64,000 bases of DNA from Panaeolus papilionaceus (Eukaryota; Basidiomycota; Agaricomycetes; Agaricales), in NCBI GenBank assembly GCA_015501605.1, contig JADNRZ010000016.1:868001-932000 (forward strand). The letters run 5' to 3'. The position numbers were made by a program, and so were the translations under genes. Position 1 is the stretch's first letter. The number at the start of each line of letters is the position of its first letter. Under the pieces are notes generated by a model that worked only from the letters and a program-made list of their open reading frames with translations, did not search any database and was not told where the DNA came from. Shown piece by piece: positions 24,451 to 37,234 of this stretch.

Positions 24451-26908
24451 ATGCGCCCCCGTCTCGCGTTGCTGGTTTTACCAGCGTTCTCTGCATTTGT
24501 TTCGTCACAACAGATTTGGGACGTGGTGAGTACAGGCCTGTTAGCTTCCCTGTGTTCACTCTGACGCGTTCCTCTCATGATACCCTACTTGAAGTGGCAA
24601 ACAACCTGGAATAAGACCAACCTTTTCAAGGGTCTGAACCCTCGCCCGCCACTCGAGTTTACTGCGCCTGGTCCAATTGGGTCGGCCAACATCGTTGTAA
24701 CAGAAAAATCTGCTTATCAAGAGATTGTTGGCTTTGGAGCTACTCTCAGTTCGTTTTCTCATGTTCTTTGACACCGCGCAAGCATATTCAATTACTCACA
24801 TTTAGCGGACTCCTCCGCACTTCTCCTCAATAATTTGAAGGTTCGTTATTGCGTTCTACGTGGTCATCGCGATGTATTAACACGTGAAATAGACCAAAAA
24901 TTCAACAAGCTATTGGAACCTCCTCAATTATCTCTTTTCTGCACAGGAAGCAGCTAATGCTGCTGGTTTTAGTTATCTTAAACTCCCCATAGGCGCCACA
25001 GATTTTTCGTCACAGGGTGTGTTTCAACCTTCAAGCATCCTTCACAAGCCGTGGCTCAGTGACTTGCCCTTCACAGCTTACACACTCGCCGATGTTCCAA
25101 ACGATACATGCCTAAAGGAGTTTGATATCAACAACACGCCCTCATATGTTTTCTCCGTTGCACAAGACATCATATCCGTCAATTCAGCCATCAAATTTCA
25201 TGTTGTTCCATGGTCTCCGGTAAGGACCTGCCGTCGTGTCTCCTAGGAGAAGTTACTGATGCAGTTCCCTTTTAGCCTGCTTGGATGAAAGACAGCAACA
25301 CAATCAATGGTGGGACTCTGAAACCGACCATGACTACTTCATGTACATAATTTATTCTGTGCACCAGATGATTATTGGCTGACAGAGCATCAGATGCTTC
25401 TTACATATTACGAGCTCTTCAAGGTCTCAAAGGAAAGGGCATCAATGTTTACTCTGTAGCTATTCAGAATGAACCACGGGTCAACAATCCCACATATCCA
25501 TCATCTACTATGGATCCCCCCACAGAAGCCAAGATTGCACTGGTCCTCAAAGGTCTTTTGAAGGGCAACGGGTTTCCCAATGTCAAAATACTTGGTTTGC
25601 CTCTTTCTGTCCAATCCATACACTTGTTAACAATGAATTACCTTTCCTTGCAGGTTTTGAAAACAACTGGAACGACGCATTGGCATATCCTGTTCAGTTG
25701 ATGCAGGCAGGAAACGCGCACTTTGATGGCGTTTCCTTCCACTGCTACGAGGGATCCGTTAGTCAACAAGGGGAGTTTAGCAGTCGTTATCCGAACAAAG
25801 TATGTCTATGTATCGTATTACCCTCTTATAAAAGCTATCTAACCCCGCTTCAGGAAATTTATATGACAGGTCTGCTGCGCATCGCTACCTTATGACGATA
25901 AATCAACTAACACGAGCATCTTTGAAAGAATGCTCCGGTGTCAGAGGAACGGACTGGTGGAACGACATCAAGGTTCGTGTTTTGACTGACCTTCTTTGTT
26001 CATATTCTGATTTCAGGACAGTGGTACACAGACAACATGTACGTGCATCATGAACGACGTCATCTCATATCTGAACATTATTTTAGTTTCATTGGGGCAC
26101 TTGAGCATAACGCTAAAGGGGCGTTAATGTGGAACCTGGCTTTGGATGGTAGCGGTAATCCTAAATATCCCGGCACTCGTAGCTGCTCAGCTCCAGGATG
26201 TCGTGGCGTGGTCACCATCAACAACGATGGGACTTGGACCGTCAATCAAGAATGTAATGTCCTTCTCAATTTACCTCCCTGTGGCTCCCGGCAGTGGCTC
26301 ATTTTCGGACTTTGTAGACTATATGATGGCCCAAGTATCCAAAGCCACCATCCCGCGCGACATTGGCGGCCCATCAGGGAAAAGAATCAAGGTCGACGTC
26401 AACGGAAATTTAGGCTGGTCCCTGCGCGTTGGGGCATTTGAAACCGGACGAAAAAACCCATCTGATTGGCTTCGTTACTCTCTGGTGGTCCTAAATTGTG
26501 CGTAGAACTAGCTGGAAACTCCCTCGCTTTACGTGGGCCCGTACTTACCCTCTGAACAGGGAATGATAGCGTCGGTGGCTGGAACCCGACTCCTATCAGG
26601 ACGACGATCCTCTTCCGTGGCATGCAGGTGCGTACTCATCGGTGACTATCCCCCAATTTGGAGCTGTCAGCTTAATATACTCTGTGAAACAGGTTACCTA
26701 TACCTTCCCAGTCGGACTTACCACATTGTGGTGGTATGGTGAGTACCTGTTGCCGTTGCGGAGCTACAGCGTGATACCAATTTATGATTATTTAGCGCCT
26801 GTAATCAATCGACTGGAAGGGGATGAAGCTGAGACGCTTCCTGTCTTTGCCGAGCATGAGGGAGCTCAGAGTGCCTTCCAATTCGTGGATCAATCCGAAG
26901 CGTATTAA
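24451..26908 (+). CDS. Secreted glycoside hydrolase family 30 enzyme (beta-glucanase type)
   Basis: Probably a secreted glucanase acting on beta-1,6-glucan or related fungal wall polymers. It begins with a signal peptide (MRPRLALLVLPAFSAFVSSQ). GH30 landmarks in order: EIVGFGATL/TDSSALLLNNLK; YWNLLNYLFSAQEAANAAG; LKLPIGATDFS; HVVPWSPPAWMKDS; YSVAIQNEP with the acid/base Glu; NAHFDGVSFHCYEG; EIYMTECSG with the nucleophile Glu; WNDIK/WYTDN/FIGALEHN; MWNLALDGSGNPKYPG; and a beta-sandwich C-terminus ending YTFPVGLTTLWWY. About a dozen short introns. One junction is unresolved: between WMKDSNTINGGTL (up to about 25330) and YILRALQGLKGKG (from about 25400) no GT-AG pair restores the expected residues. 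The best in-phase splices drop several residues, so a one-base lesion is possible. Otherwise the catalytic residues are intact. Confidence 0.82.
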
Positions 26909-28704
26909 AGTTACTCCACGAGTAACAAGGCTGAGCTGGCTGGTATAGTAAACAGAGTCCGTGGTGTAGTGTGGTGGTTGTATTCCCTATATGTTGTGCT
27001 GATAAATAATTTATCCTTGATTTATTTTTGCTCCTCAAGGGTAACTATTGGCAATCTACCCAGTTGGGTCAACATACTCCCACCAATCGTCATGTCAGCT
27101 ATGAATAACCTGACTAGAACCTGCACAGCACCCGATTTCAGGGGAAAAGCTCGACGAGTTGCCCGATTCCTGTCATCCAAGGCGACACAGTGGGGCTAAT
27201 ACCTTGTGTATCAATGTCAGGAGATGTCATTAGGTGCAACGCGCCTAATAAATAGACCTTTGACAGCGCGCGATAGTTATACTCCTCTGGCTAAGTTGCG
27301 GCTATCGGAGACCAAGCTTCTGGTAGCTGAAAACGGCCCGTCCTTTCAAAGCATCTGTGCGCCAGTCTGATGAAGTGCACTTGCCTCTTTCATCTCCTGG
27401 TAGAGTGGGGATGATCGAAAGAGAAGTTCTGTCAGGTATTGTACTGCGCCACCCAATGTGTTCTGGTATGTTATCTTTGTTATCGTGTGTGTGTGAAGGA
27501 GGCTGCGGTGGCGAGCTTGTCGAGCTGTAAATGATTTCACTATTATCGTCGGCGAGACGAATTTCTCGGATCCACACTTAAGCCCGATTTCATTGTTAGA
27601 TCGGGAGGTTTATTTGTGGATGTGGTACTTGGTTCAACCACTGGCGTGTCCCTTCTTCTGTGTGTACTAAGACTTCGGTGCCATTCATGTCGCGCCCTTG
27701 CTCCATCGATTGCTTCAGTTTCTAGAAACTGTTGCATGTTTCGTATTATCTATTGACAGCATTTTGATGAAAAGATGATGTTGCAATATGGTATAAACTC
27801 CTTTCAGAGCGCACGACGATGAAAACGAGGACCCATGTGATGGACTTTGGTGTCAATATAACGGCGTTCATCATATTCCTTCATCTCCTTTGGTGCGTGT
27901 CTTTTGCAGAACCAGGTGATGATGTCTCTGCTGATGCTGTCTTGTAAGGAACGTATTGTTCTCCGTGTGTGTCCTCTACTATTCTTATGGAACATATACA
28001 TACTTATGTTCTCGATTGATAACCCGCGACAAGATCGGGCCAGTAAACAACTTCTCATAACCTTCAATCATGCGAAGTTTTTGCTCCTTCCTAGCTGTTA
28101 ATCAAGCCATCATCGGCAGACCGCAGGAACCAAGGAATCACCCACTCCTTACTGATATGAAGCTGCCATTTCTGTTGAGTCTGACTTCTCGGGCTGACTT
28201 GACATATCTCGAGCCATGCCCATTTCAATTCGCTGGGGCAGGACGGCGTATTTATCACCCCATGATGTGCTTCGCTTTCAGCGTCAAAATCTTATGTCCA
28301 CTCTTTAATGGACGTCACCCACTGCCACTATGGTCTGATAGCCTGCATAAAATTGCTCACCAAACGGGTCACTAATGCGAGCCTCCTCGACCGAACCGAA
28401 ATCAGTAAATCCTATCAGTCCATCTTGGCCTGTTACTTTCCCTGACCTTTGGGTCCCTCATGTGAATTATCACGGGAGCTTCAGGAATAGCCGCGACTGT
28501 GGCTCGTACTCCCCTCTTTGAATTGACAGCTTGTTGGAATCACCAGTTTCCCAAAGCGTGTTCATACCACGAAATCGGATTTTCGTGACCTGTCAAATTT
28601 CTGTCCCTCTGATCTATACAAGATATAAGGGACCCTTCGTTCATTCTTCCGGACAGCTCCTTCTCCCCCTCTTTCTCTTTTCCTTCGGACAACAGATAAC
28701 GACG
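26909..28704. other. 1.8-kb intergenic region, no gene seen
   Basis: Only short unconvincing open frames (64-101 codons) on both strands. The last 150 bp are the presumed P450 promoter and 5' UTR. Confidence 0.4.
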
Positions 28705-31338
28705 ATGCCTACCATACCATTCTCATGGCTCCTGTCGATGGAATATGTGGCTGGCATCTTTTTCACCTACGCCATCTACTACTGGTACATGTCTTACAGG
28801 ACGAAATACCCTCCTGGACCCAAGCCGCTTCCCTTGATTGGGAATATCTTACAGATTCCGACGGAGCGACAAGAAGAGATTTTCGCAGAGTGGGGTGCTC
28901 AGTATGGTATGTTGAGCGACCTCGTATCCTGGCATGCCTGAGCTGACATAGCGAAAAAAAATGACCAGGCGACCTCGTGTACTTGAACGTACTGGGCCAG
29001 CCGATGGTGATTCTGAATTCTCTGCAGGCAGCCCGAGATTTGCTCGATAAAAGAAGCTCGATATACTCCGATCGTCCGCGCTTCGTTTTATTGTCGGAGA
29101 TGTAGGTCTATTTTTTGTTTCTGGAATTCAACGAGAAACTCATCCTTTCGGGACAGGATGGGTTGGAAGAACGCGTCCACGCATATGAGATAGTATGTGT
29201 CGAAGGTTAACATCTTGAGTCCGTGTTAATTTCTGTATTCGGGTGCATTCAGCGGACCTCGATTCCGAAAGCATCGTAAATTCATCAACCAAACCTTCAA
29301 TCAACGAGCCGTATCCAGCTTTCGACCCCTCCAGGAAAGGGCGACCATTGATCTCGTCAAGGATTTAGTCCATGACCCTGATGCCTTCATCGACCATCTC
29401 AGACGGTCAGTACGCATGTTTCTCAATCATCGCGCTTTGTCTGTAATCTTAGAACATTTTACCAGGTTTGCTGCGGCAACTATTCTTAAAATTACCTATG
29501 GTCGTGACGTCACTTCGGTGGACGACCAAGTCGTTCGTTTGGGTTAGTCCCTTCTCGCTTCTTCGTTTTGAATTAACCGATTTGAATATGGGTCATGACT
29601 CAGTCGAACGCGCCGCCAGCCTCACAAGCGAAACGCCCTCCGCAGCTGGAAACCTTGTTGACTTTTTCCCGATCATGAAGTACGTCGAGCTCCCTATCGT
29701 GTGCGAAAAAAAGGAGAATAAACTTTTTTCTATATAGATATATTCCTACCTGGGCGCCATTTTCGGCATTTAAGATAAGAGCTGAGGAAGTTAAGAAAGC
29801 TGTAGACGCCATGATGGAAGTCCCATTCCAGCAGGTTGTGGATGACATGGTTCGTGAACATCCAGCTCACAACATAGTCATAAGTTGAACTGTGCTCACC
29901 ACTGGCCTTCTATTTCCAGAAATCAGGAATCGCTGTTCCGTCCTATACATCAACTCTTTTGGAGGCTCATCGTGATCCTGCCGGAAGCATAGCATTCGAG
30001 GATGAAGAAGATATTAAAGGCTCGGCGGGCACACTCTTCGCAGGTAAGGGGTCTTCTGACTGCGTGGCTTCTGCCGCTTTGCTATCGAGAAGTATTACCG
30101 ACGCCTAACTCTTTTTTTCCTCATTCGCAGCTGCAGAAGATACGGTATGACTTTTAGAACCTCTTCGAAGGCCATGCATACTCAAGTCGTGTTTCGACAA
30201 CTGTTGATAGACGGTCGCGTCATTGCAAACCTTTATTCTTGCCATGCTACTTTATCCAGAGGAACTTAGGAAGGTACAAGAGGAAATTGACCAGGTTGCT
30301 GGCCCTAGTCGCATCCCCAACATCGATGATAGACCTTCCCTTCCATATCTCGAATGCGTCTTAAAGGAAGTACTCCGGTGAGTAATCACATTACGAGGGT
30401 AGCGTGCAATTATTCCTGTTCTCTGCTTCCTCTCGATTTCATATCCTATTTATTTGAATTTGGATATTCAACCCAGGTCGACTGACTATTTTGCATCCAT
30501 AGTTGGAACGCACCCGTTCCGTTGGGTATGCCTCATCGACTCATGGGAGAAGACTTTTATAAGGATTTCTATCTCCCATCCGGCACCACAGTGTTGGCTA
30601 ACATCTAGTAAGTTCCCTACTTTGGAACGCTGCCCCCCGCTCTTTCCCCTCTTTCCATTCTCTTTCGGTCTCATGCACCTGTCCTCCTTTGACCACCCCA
30701 AAAGCAAATATTTCCTAGATGGACAAACTCAATGGTTATGTAGTAATCATCACGTGTACTTACTCGCATATCTTTCTTATCTATCCAGCGCGATATTGCG
30801 GGATTGTCCTGAGCCCGATGCATTCAGACCCCAACGCTATCTCGATGATGACAGTCTTCCTGATCCCCACGGAACCATCTTTGGCTTTGGAAGAAGGTGA
30901 GCGGTATTTTCTACTCTTCCTGCTTTTCAAAGCATGGTAAATTTCTCGATAGTCGACTCCGTCCTCATTTCATTTCCTCAACCTACCCATACCCTCGTTA
31001 GTGACACTGACTCCTTGCCACAGAATATGTCCTGGGCGCTATTTGGCTGAATTCAACTACTGGCAACTCGCTACTGTCATTGCTGCCTGCTTTGACATCA
31101 CAAAGCGTGTCGACGAGAACGGTCGAGATGTTAATTCGACGTACGATTTCTCACACGGGTTCATTCGGTAAGTTAAGATTCGTTCTCGATGCCTTGTATG
31201 TCCGTTAAATTGGACGTGATACTCAAACTCTCGATCACTCACAGGCGTCCAAAGCCTTTCGAATGCAACATAACGCCCCGGTCGCAGATGAAACATCTCC
31301 TGGAAAGCATCACGAGTGGTAGCATGACTGCAGCTTAG
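28705..31338 (+). CDS. Cytochrome P450 monooxygenase (CYP64-like)
   Basis: Haem-thiolate monooxygenase, ER-anchored by an N-terminal hydrophobic helix (VAGIFFTYAIYYWYM), followed by the proline hinge YPPGPKPLPLIGN. Many small exons. In order: GQPMVILNSLQAARDLL; YSDRPRFV; MGWKNA; RFRKHRKFINQTF; GRDVTSVDDQ; an I-helix AAEDTTVAS (the oxygen-binding threonine region, with Ala-Glu in place of the usual Ala-Gly); YLECVLKEVLRW with the ExxR motif; MPHRLMGEDF; DAFRPQRYLDD as the PERF equivalent; and the haem loop FGFGRRICPGRYLA with the Cys ligand. The stretch between the K-helix and PERF is a few residues shorter than usual (AILRDCPEPDAF), because the intron from about 30610 ends at about 30788. The call to a CYP64-type fungal P450 is by general resemblance; the substrate is unknown. 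No biosynthetic neighbours are evident. Confidence 0.88.
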
Positions 31339-31834
31339 CTGCTTCATCCCTTTTTCATTTGGGCTGGTCTCGACGACCGTTATCAGCACGCACTGAGCGA
31401 GCTCTATTTAATCCTCTGGAACGTCGTTTCGAAACACCTGCCCCGGTGTCCAAGAGTCAAACTATCTACCTCTTCCATTCAGGCACCTTCATTCGCACTC
31501 CTACCTTTTAAGTTTTCATTGCCCCTCTGTCGTTCTTCCCTTCATTGCCCTTAAGTTTGCTATTTTCGATGTACTATCAAGATGGAATCCATTTACAGAT
31601 TATTGTGCATCATTCTGGTCTCCTGCGTGTATTCATGTAATTCTTTCTGCGTAATTTATTTGTTCGAGGGTCGCGTTCAGATTCAATGGTTCTATTTGTG
31701 TTCTCGAATGTTCCAGCAATTGCGCTTTCATCCGCCTTATTATTGTAGAAGTGCTTTAGCATCGGTAGTTCACCTGTAGCCCCCATAATTTGCTCTCCCA
31801 TAGAAACTCTTGCTCAATCCTCACTACTGTTTAG
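31339..31834. other. Intergenic between P450 and duplicated segment
   Basis: 3' flank of the P450 gene. No supportable gene. Confidence 0.4.
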
Positions 31835-31951
31835 CTCTGGTATCCTTCTGATCGACCATTACCAATAGCCCCTATATCTCTAAATAGGTTTGGGATCAGT
31901 CCAGGAGAGAGATAACCCGGCATTCCCATTTGGCAATCCTCAAGTCTCTTC

Positions 31952-33146
31952 ATGCTCACACTTGCCTCAGACTCTGCTACGACTTTGAAACAAGATCCTC
32001 TGCTTCTTCCAGCGCCATCCGACGGAGCGCAGGTGGGGCAGTCTGTACCTAAGCTTGATGTTAGCACCGGTGAAGAAGTAAAGTTAGATGTGTTGGGGCC
32101 TCTTGTCGTGAATAGCGATGGTGTACGTCGTCTCGTCCTCTACAAAAGGTTGTTCGAATTCTAACATTGATTTTGCCTTCTTATTGCCGACACATGTACC
32201 TACATTTCGTTCTGCTGGGCTACTCGCTGCACTAATTCTGGCTTGCCGTTCTATCCCAACTAACATTGCGCCATCGACATCGATGTACTCTCCCTGTTCG
32301 GATCCTACGCTTATTTTGTTTGTATCCTTTCAGACACTATCCCGGATTGATAACTGGGCCCAGATGACAGATGCCGAACGGGAGCGCACCTTGAGGGTGC
32401 TCTCAAAGAGGAACAAGTGAGTAATGCAGATCCCTTTTTCTCCCTTCTCCTTGCCTCGGGTTCAGCATCCTCCGTCCTTACCAATTATTTCCTTGGATCT
32501 GTACACCAAGTCTATCATGATCGCGTCTTTTTTGGGGGGACGCGTCTAGTTTTCCGTCTTCTCTCATAACTCTTCCCCCATCAAACTGCCTTTATCATCC
32601 TCTAAAAAGCTTCAACGCTTCACGCCTGGTTCTTTACCTGCCAAAATGCCATAAATTCTTGGCCGAAGGTCAACAGAGAGATCTGTCGTTCACTACAGAG
32701 AAAGGGTGAAAATCTTTGCATATCAGATTTTCGCCCGACTTCGTACAATCAATTGTACGACATCATCCGAGCACCTTTCGGCTCCTTGATCCATTTACTT
32801 ATTCAAGTTATTGCACGTCATGGCCTTGGACACATCCATCTTTCAATATTGCACCGCCGACCTTCTGCAGACAAGGCTTCTTGATCCTCCCTGATCTACT
32901 TTGATCCTCACAATCGCCCTCTTTTTACTTCCTTCTTAACGACTCCCCCATCCCCGTCATGCGACTAGTTGATCGGGGTGGACATAGAGATATAACTCCA
33001 AGTCTGGGAGGAACTTGAATTCTTTCACTCGCTTCATTTCCGTCTGATTCTCCCGAACATGATGTTGACTGTCTCTTTTTCATAGGCTCCGACTTGCCGC
33101 TCAAGGAGCAGGAGATGGGGAAGCGAAGGTTTCAGCCTTGAGCTAA
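31952..33146 (+). CDS. Small conserved fungal protein, duplicate copy 1
   Basis: Three exons (31952-32122, 32334-32416, 33086-33146) give 104 aa. The middle carries LGPLVVNSDG/TLSRIDNWAQMT and TLRVLSKRNKLRLAA, a motif I recall from small uncharacterised proteins of many fungi. Compared with copy 2 it lacks 15 nt right after the ATG, an in-frame loss of five residues. The frame and splice sites are intact, so it could be expressed. Its own upstream sequence is new beyond the breakpoint, about 117 bp 5' of the start. Confidence 0.6.
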
Positions 33147-33362
33147 AGCAGCCAGCAACTATCAGATCACGGAATGTGGATCGCCGATATTATTTTGTCC
33201 TCTATATCGTCTGTGTACTAGTACAATAGCAGCCAACAATCAAATCAATTCTTTTCATCATAACGTCTCAGAAAATTCTCGACAGGATTCTCCGCCGGCA
33301 TGCCTCACTCAAAAGAAAGGAATCAAAAATCCAAATAACGAGAAAGGCAATACATCTAGAAA

Positions 33363-34225
33363 TTAAAACAAGCCCAATAAATCGTCTTGCTGATTCTGTG
33401 GTTGATTGGCCACTGCAGGCGTCTGAGGAGCGGGGGTCATCGGTACCCCACCAAATGCTGACCCAACACCTGTACCACCAAACCCTCCAGGAGCAGCAGG
33501 TGTAGCAGGTACCATAGACACTCCTCCGAATATAGAGACAAGATCGTCCAGGGGATTGCTTGATGTACCGGCGAGTAGGTTTGCTGCTGCTGGGGTTTGG
33601 GAAAGTACTTGGGTCGCAGCAAGTCCAGAAGGCTGGCCTTCCACTGTGGGCAAGTCGTCGAAGTCCCTGGAAAAAATATAGGTCAACTTGTGGTCAAGAT
33701 GCAAATAGGTAAATAGTCGTACAGAAGGTTTTCTGCTTGTTGACCAGCAACCACGGTCTGCAGCGCCTTCTGGGTAGAGAATTGGTCCTCTTCGACTCTA
33801 CAATACATCAGTTAGTAAAATAATGACCCAAGATAATCACCTCCTCTTACCCTTTGCGGACAGCATCGGCACCAATACGACCCTTTCCAATGAATGTCTC
33901 AGGTGGCTTATGATAAACACTAGCCAGGGTACCGATTTCACCAAGGAGTTCTTCCAAAAGACCTGCTGAGACCGTCGTTCGGGGTATAGAGATGGGCGGT
34001 CTGTGGGCAAGGACAACGGCTTTGGCTGCGGCAGGGTCCATGGATAGTAGACGCCAATAAATGTAAGCGCGGTCCCTGACGTCAGGAGAGTCGCAGTCCT
34101 TCGTTGCTGTATTGAGAACCTTCTGGACAATTCCCTGTGACGAATCTGGCTTCTTCAAGAAAAGCTTGACAACCGCAGTAAGCGTTTGGAGTTGTACCTT
34201 TCGAGGTCAGGGTCAGCATCAGTCA
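33363..34225 (-). pseudogene. 3' fragment of AP-1 beta-adaptin (duplicate)
   Basis: Reads the last three exons of AP-1 beta, from [18 protein letters not shown] through [15 protein letters not shown] to DDLLGLF. Predicted residues are identical to the complete gene at 43127-45720. The N-terminal two thirds (the HEAT-repeat trunk) are absent because the duplication begins inside an intron. Without a promoter or start it is a truncated duplicate, although the nucleotide differences seen are silent. Confidence 0.85.
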
Positions 34226-34709
34226 CTAACAAGACCTCCCCCAATTCCTTCGGTATGTTCAGCGTCGTGTCTATGAAGGTTCCTAGGTCCCCGTTTGGAT
34301 TTGCCACTGCTTTTTGACATCGTTGCCCGAGTTCCAAAGTTGTGACCGGAAATGTGAATGTTGCAAAAACCTTTAGACTTTTAAATTTAATCGAGACAGA
34401 TCAAGCAAGAGGCTCACAGCTCAAGGCAAAAAACAGAGACTAAACAGTAAAAATAAAGACCTCAACCAACATTCGTCGTCTTTATGGTTGTTTGTGGCGG
34501 ATCGTGTCATTGTCGATGACAGGGGCAATAGGTACTGGAAGCAATGCCCCGAGTCCTATGGAAGGTCCATTAGAGTACTTGAGTTGAAGTAGCACCATGG
34601 TTTTGTTGGTGAAGTCAGATGATGGTGGGATACGACGAGTGCATTCAAGTTAAAAGTTTATCCATTGCTTCGACTACTTGGCTTACAGCACCCATTCACC
34701 AACCAAATC
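34226..34709. other. Junction region between AP-1 fragment and LRR gene
   Basis: On the minus strand an ATG at 34320 opens MSKSSGKSKRGPRNLHRHD with a basic composition and runs about 28 codons to a possible donor. It could be the first exon of a gene whose body was displaced by the duplication. Not identified. Confidence 0.25.
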
Positions 34710-36409
34710 ATGTCTCTTCTATCCCTTTATCCTGAGCTTCACCTTTATCTATCTCAATATGTGTGTCCCACATGGCTGCATATCTTCAAACTATAGCTAA
34801 CTGCCTGTTTAGCTCGACCGCAACGAGCACAAAACGATACGTCTGACATGCAAGACACTCGCAGACATCTTTGCGCTGGTTGCGGTAACCAAGGTCGTCA
34901 TTAATACGACGAATACAAGATTCACGGAGACCATTGGTATACTGTCAGGGCGATCATCAGTGACCAACCCGCCCGTTCATGCCATCAAGAAGTTGGATCT
35001 AACCCATCGAGCTTACAATCATCCCGCGGATCAGCCGGCAGTTGTTCCAAAAATTGAGGACATCAATGGTTTCCTTGCAGCCCTCTCTTCTCTTGTAAAA
35101 GTAAGGGAGATCTCGTGAGTTTTGCAACCCAGTTACTCTGCTCTGCTTGGCTGAAACCCAACTTTGCACATTGCTCTTCATTTTCAAGATGGATGTCAGA
35201 TGGCAGTGACCTTGAGTTTTGTAGCCAAATGGGGGCTGTCCTTTCATCATATCCTGAGCTCATGTCTCTAGACCTATTGCTCAGCAGCTGCTTTCCCCTG
35301 CCCATCATAGGACACTTTCGCAACCTCAAGACACTCTCTTGTAATGCTTCCTGTTTTAATCCGTTCAGCCTTGTCAACTGTAACAAAATGGACATGACCA
35401 GGCACATTATCACACTGGCACCAATCCTCAAAAAATCACCTGGCCTCGTCAACCTGTCACTGGCCTTGCACGGCCGCAGCTTGGGATGTATTTTTGGGCC
35501 ATCTGAAGTTTCAGCTCTACATTTGTGTCCACATCATGTCAGCCTCAATTTCTGCAGCTCTCCAGCCCTCCTGCTGCCCCACCTACAACATCTCAAAGTC
35601 CTGGAGTTGATAGGTGTTGGGTCCCGACTTCTCTCGGGGGTGCACAAATCTCTAAACGAGTTCTGGTGGGGGATGACAGACCTGCACCTTCAGCTGGAAA
35701 AGATCACCGTCGACTATGTGCCTGATGCTTTAGTGGGCTATCTTCAGCAATATCAGGGGCTTGAATCATTTGAATATGACCCAGGTGTTTTCAAACGTCG
35801 GGATGTGGGAGGGCAGCAGGTGTTTAGTGCATGCAGTCGTGACCTATGCTGCAAGGGCTTGCCCTCTCATTCTGCGACCCTCAGGAAGGTGGTGATTGAC
35901 ACTCAATTCGAAGATGAGTGGGCTTGGAGTCCTGACATTCAGACTGGCTTGGCAAAATGTTCTGCACTTCAAGATCTTGGCATTGGTGTGACTTATGCTC
36001 AGCTGGAGGCAAGCTTGGGCGCTGCAAGTGCAGCCACATCCTACTGGTCACCCATTGTAAGTTTTAACTTTTGGCATCTTTTCTTTAAATTCACAGTATC
36101 TGATTATGTGTTGTCTTTTAGCACCTTCTGCTTGACAGCATCACACAACAAAATCCTGAAGTGCATGAATTATATATACACAGCCAGCTCCCAATCGGCA
36201 CAAATCATGATTCAAGGGCAGACTATTATTCCTCCCTTGCAACCAGATGCAGGATGGTTGAAGAGAGCATAACCTCCTATGTACCTCGAGCTGAGGTGAA
36301 GTCTCTACCCAAGATCCATACCATTTGGAAACGGGGTCAGCGTCTTTGTACTTGTCTCTGGATTGCAAGCACCAGTGCTGGTCAACCATTGTCCTATAAG
36401 CGCAAATGA
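34710..36409 (+). CDS. LRR-type protein with F-box-like N-terminus
   Basis: Four exons in phase (34710-34760, 34813-35114, 35189-36056, 36122-36409) encode 502 aa. The N-terminus MSLLSLYPELHLYLSQYLDR, then LTCKTLADIFA, has the helix pattern of fungal F-box domains. The rest contains irregular leucine-rich segments such as LMSLDLLLSSCFPLP, FRNLKTLSC, LVNLSLALHGRSLG, LPHLQHLKVLELIGVGS and SALQDLGIGV. Such proteins form large lineage-specific sets in Agaricomycetes and are thought to act as SCF adaptors. The substrate is unknown. The second intron (GTGAGT at 35115) was chosen because it joins REIS to WMSDGSDLEF in phase. Confidence 0.7.
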
Positions 36410-36898
36410 TAACAGGATCACTGGGGCAACATTCATAATGCTTAATGTTAATGAGCTTTAATCTATGTGTACTTAGTGTCCTGTAGTCAAACAAATGCCC
36501 CCCTGCCAACTGAATGTGGGTGTATATGTATATACTGAATCCTGATCATCTGATACAACCCCTTAACCCCACTCTGTATGATATTCAACTTGTTCACGCA
36601 TTACCCAAACTCCAAATATGCAGTGTTCTAATTTCTCCCTTTCTGGGAAAAGCTGTCCCTCATGAGGATAGAAGTAAAAGTGGGACATGGCATGTAACCA
36701 GCCAAATAAGTAAATAATAGTATCTATCATGGACAACATCAGTAGCTGGGGTTGTATGGCATGGGATGAACACAAATACATGGTAGAGAATGTGTATCAA
36801 CCTTGGTAAGTATGCATGCAATCTCCAAACAATTCCACCCCACCTGACGATTCATCAGGTATCTATCAACTCTTCTGTTCTTCACCACCCAACTCAAC
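36410..36898. other. Intergenic between convergent LRR and EMC1 genes
   Basis: 3' flanks only. The AT-rich stretch 36410-36780 has no open frame of note. Confidence 0.4.
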
Positions 36899-37214
36899 TC
36901 ACATACCATCCCCCCTCAGCTTCTTCCTCCTCACAACAGGCCTCACAGCTGCAATGCCCCCAACAGCCCCACAACCATCAACACCAGCTGCCTTATTAAA
37001 CCCTTCACTCAGCACGTCGAATGTATTCGACGGCGCAGTGCGGGTCAAGAACAGGTCTAAGCCGTGCGCGAAGACGAGCAAGGTAGACTTGAGGATGGAG
37101 GGCGAGGTGAGGATGTGGCGACCTGTGGGTGGGCGGGTCAGTAGGGATTAAATCAAGTATAATAATAAAAAAGAGAGGAGAGGAGAGGAGGGGTGAAGTG
37201 AAATAAACAAAGAG

Positions 37215-37234
37215 GAGACGAGACGAGACGAGAC
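37215..37234 (+). repeat. (GAGAC)x4 microsatellite in an EMC1 intron
   Basis: Four perfect pentamer units next to a purine-rich GAGGA tract, within the intron near the EMC1 3' end. Confidence 0.7.

Larger units (their letters stand above)
31835..34225. repeat. Segmental duplication, copy 1
   Basis: About 2.39 kb that matches 41591-43989 in direct orientation, with scattered single-base differences and small indels. It carries one whole small gene (+) and the 3' end of the AP-1 beta gene (-). The right breakpoint falls in the position of an AP-1 beta intron. Confidence 0.9.
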
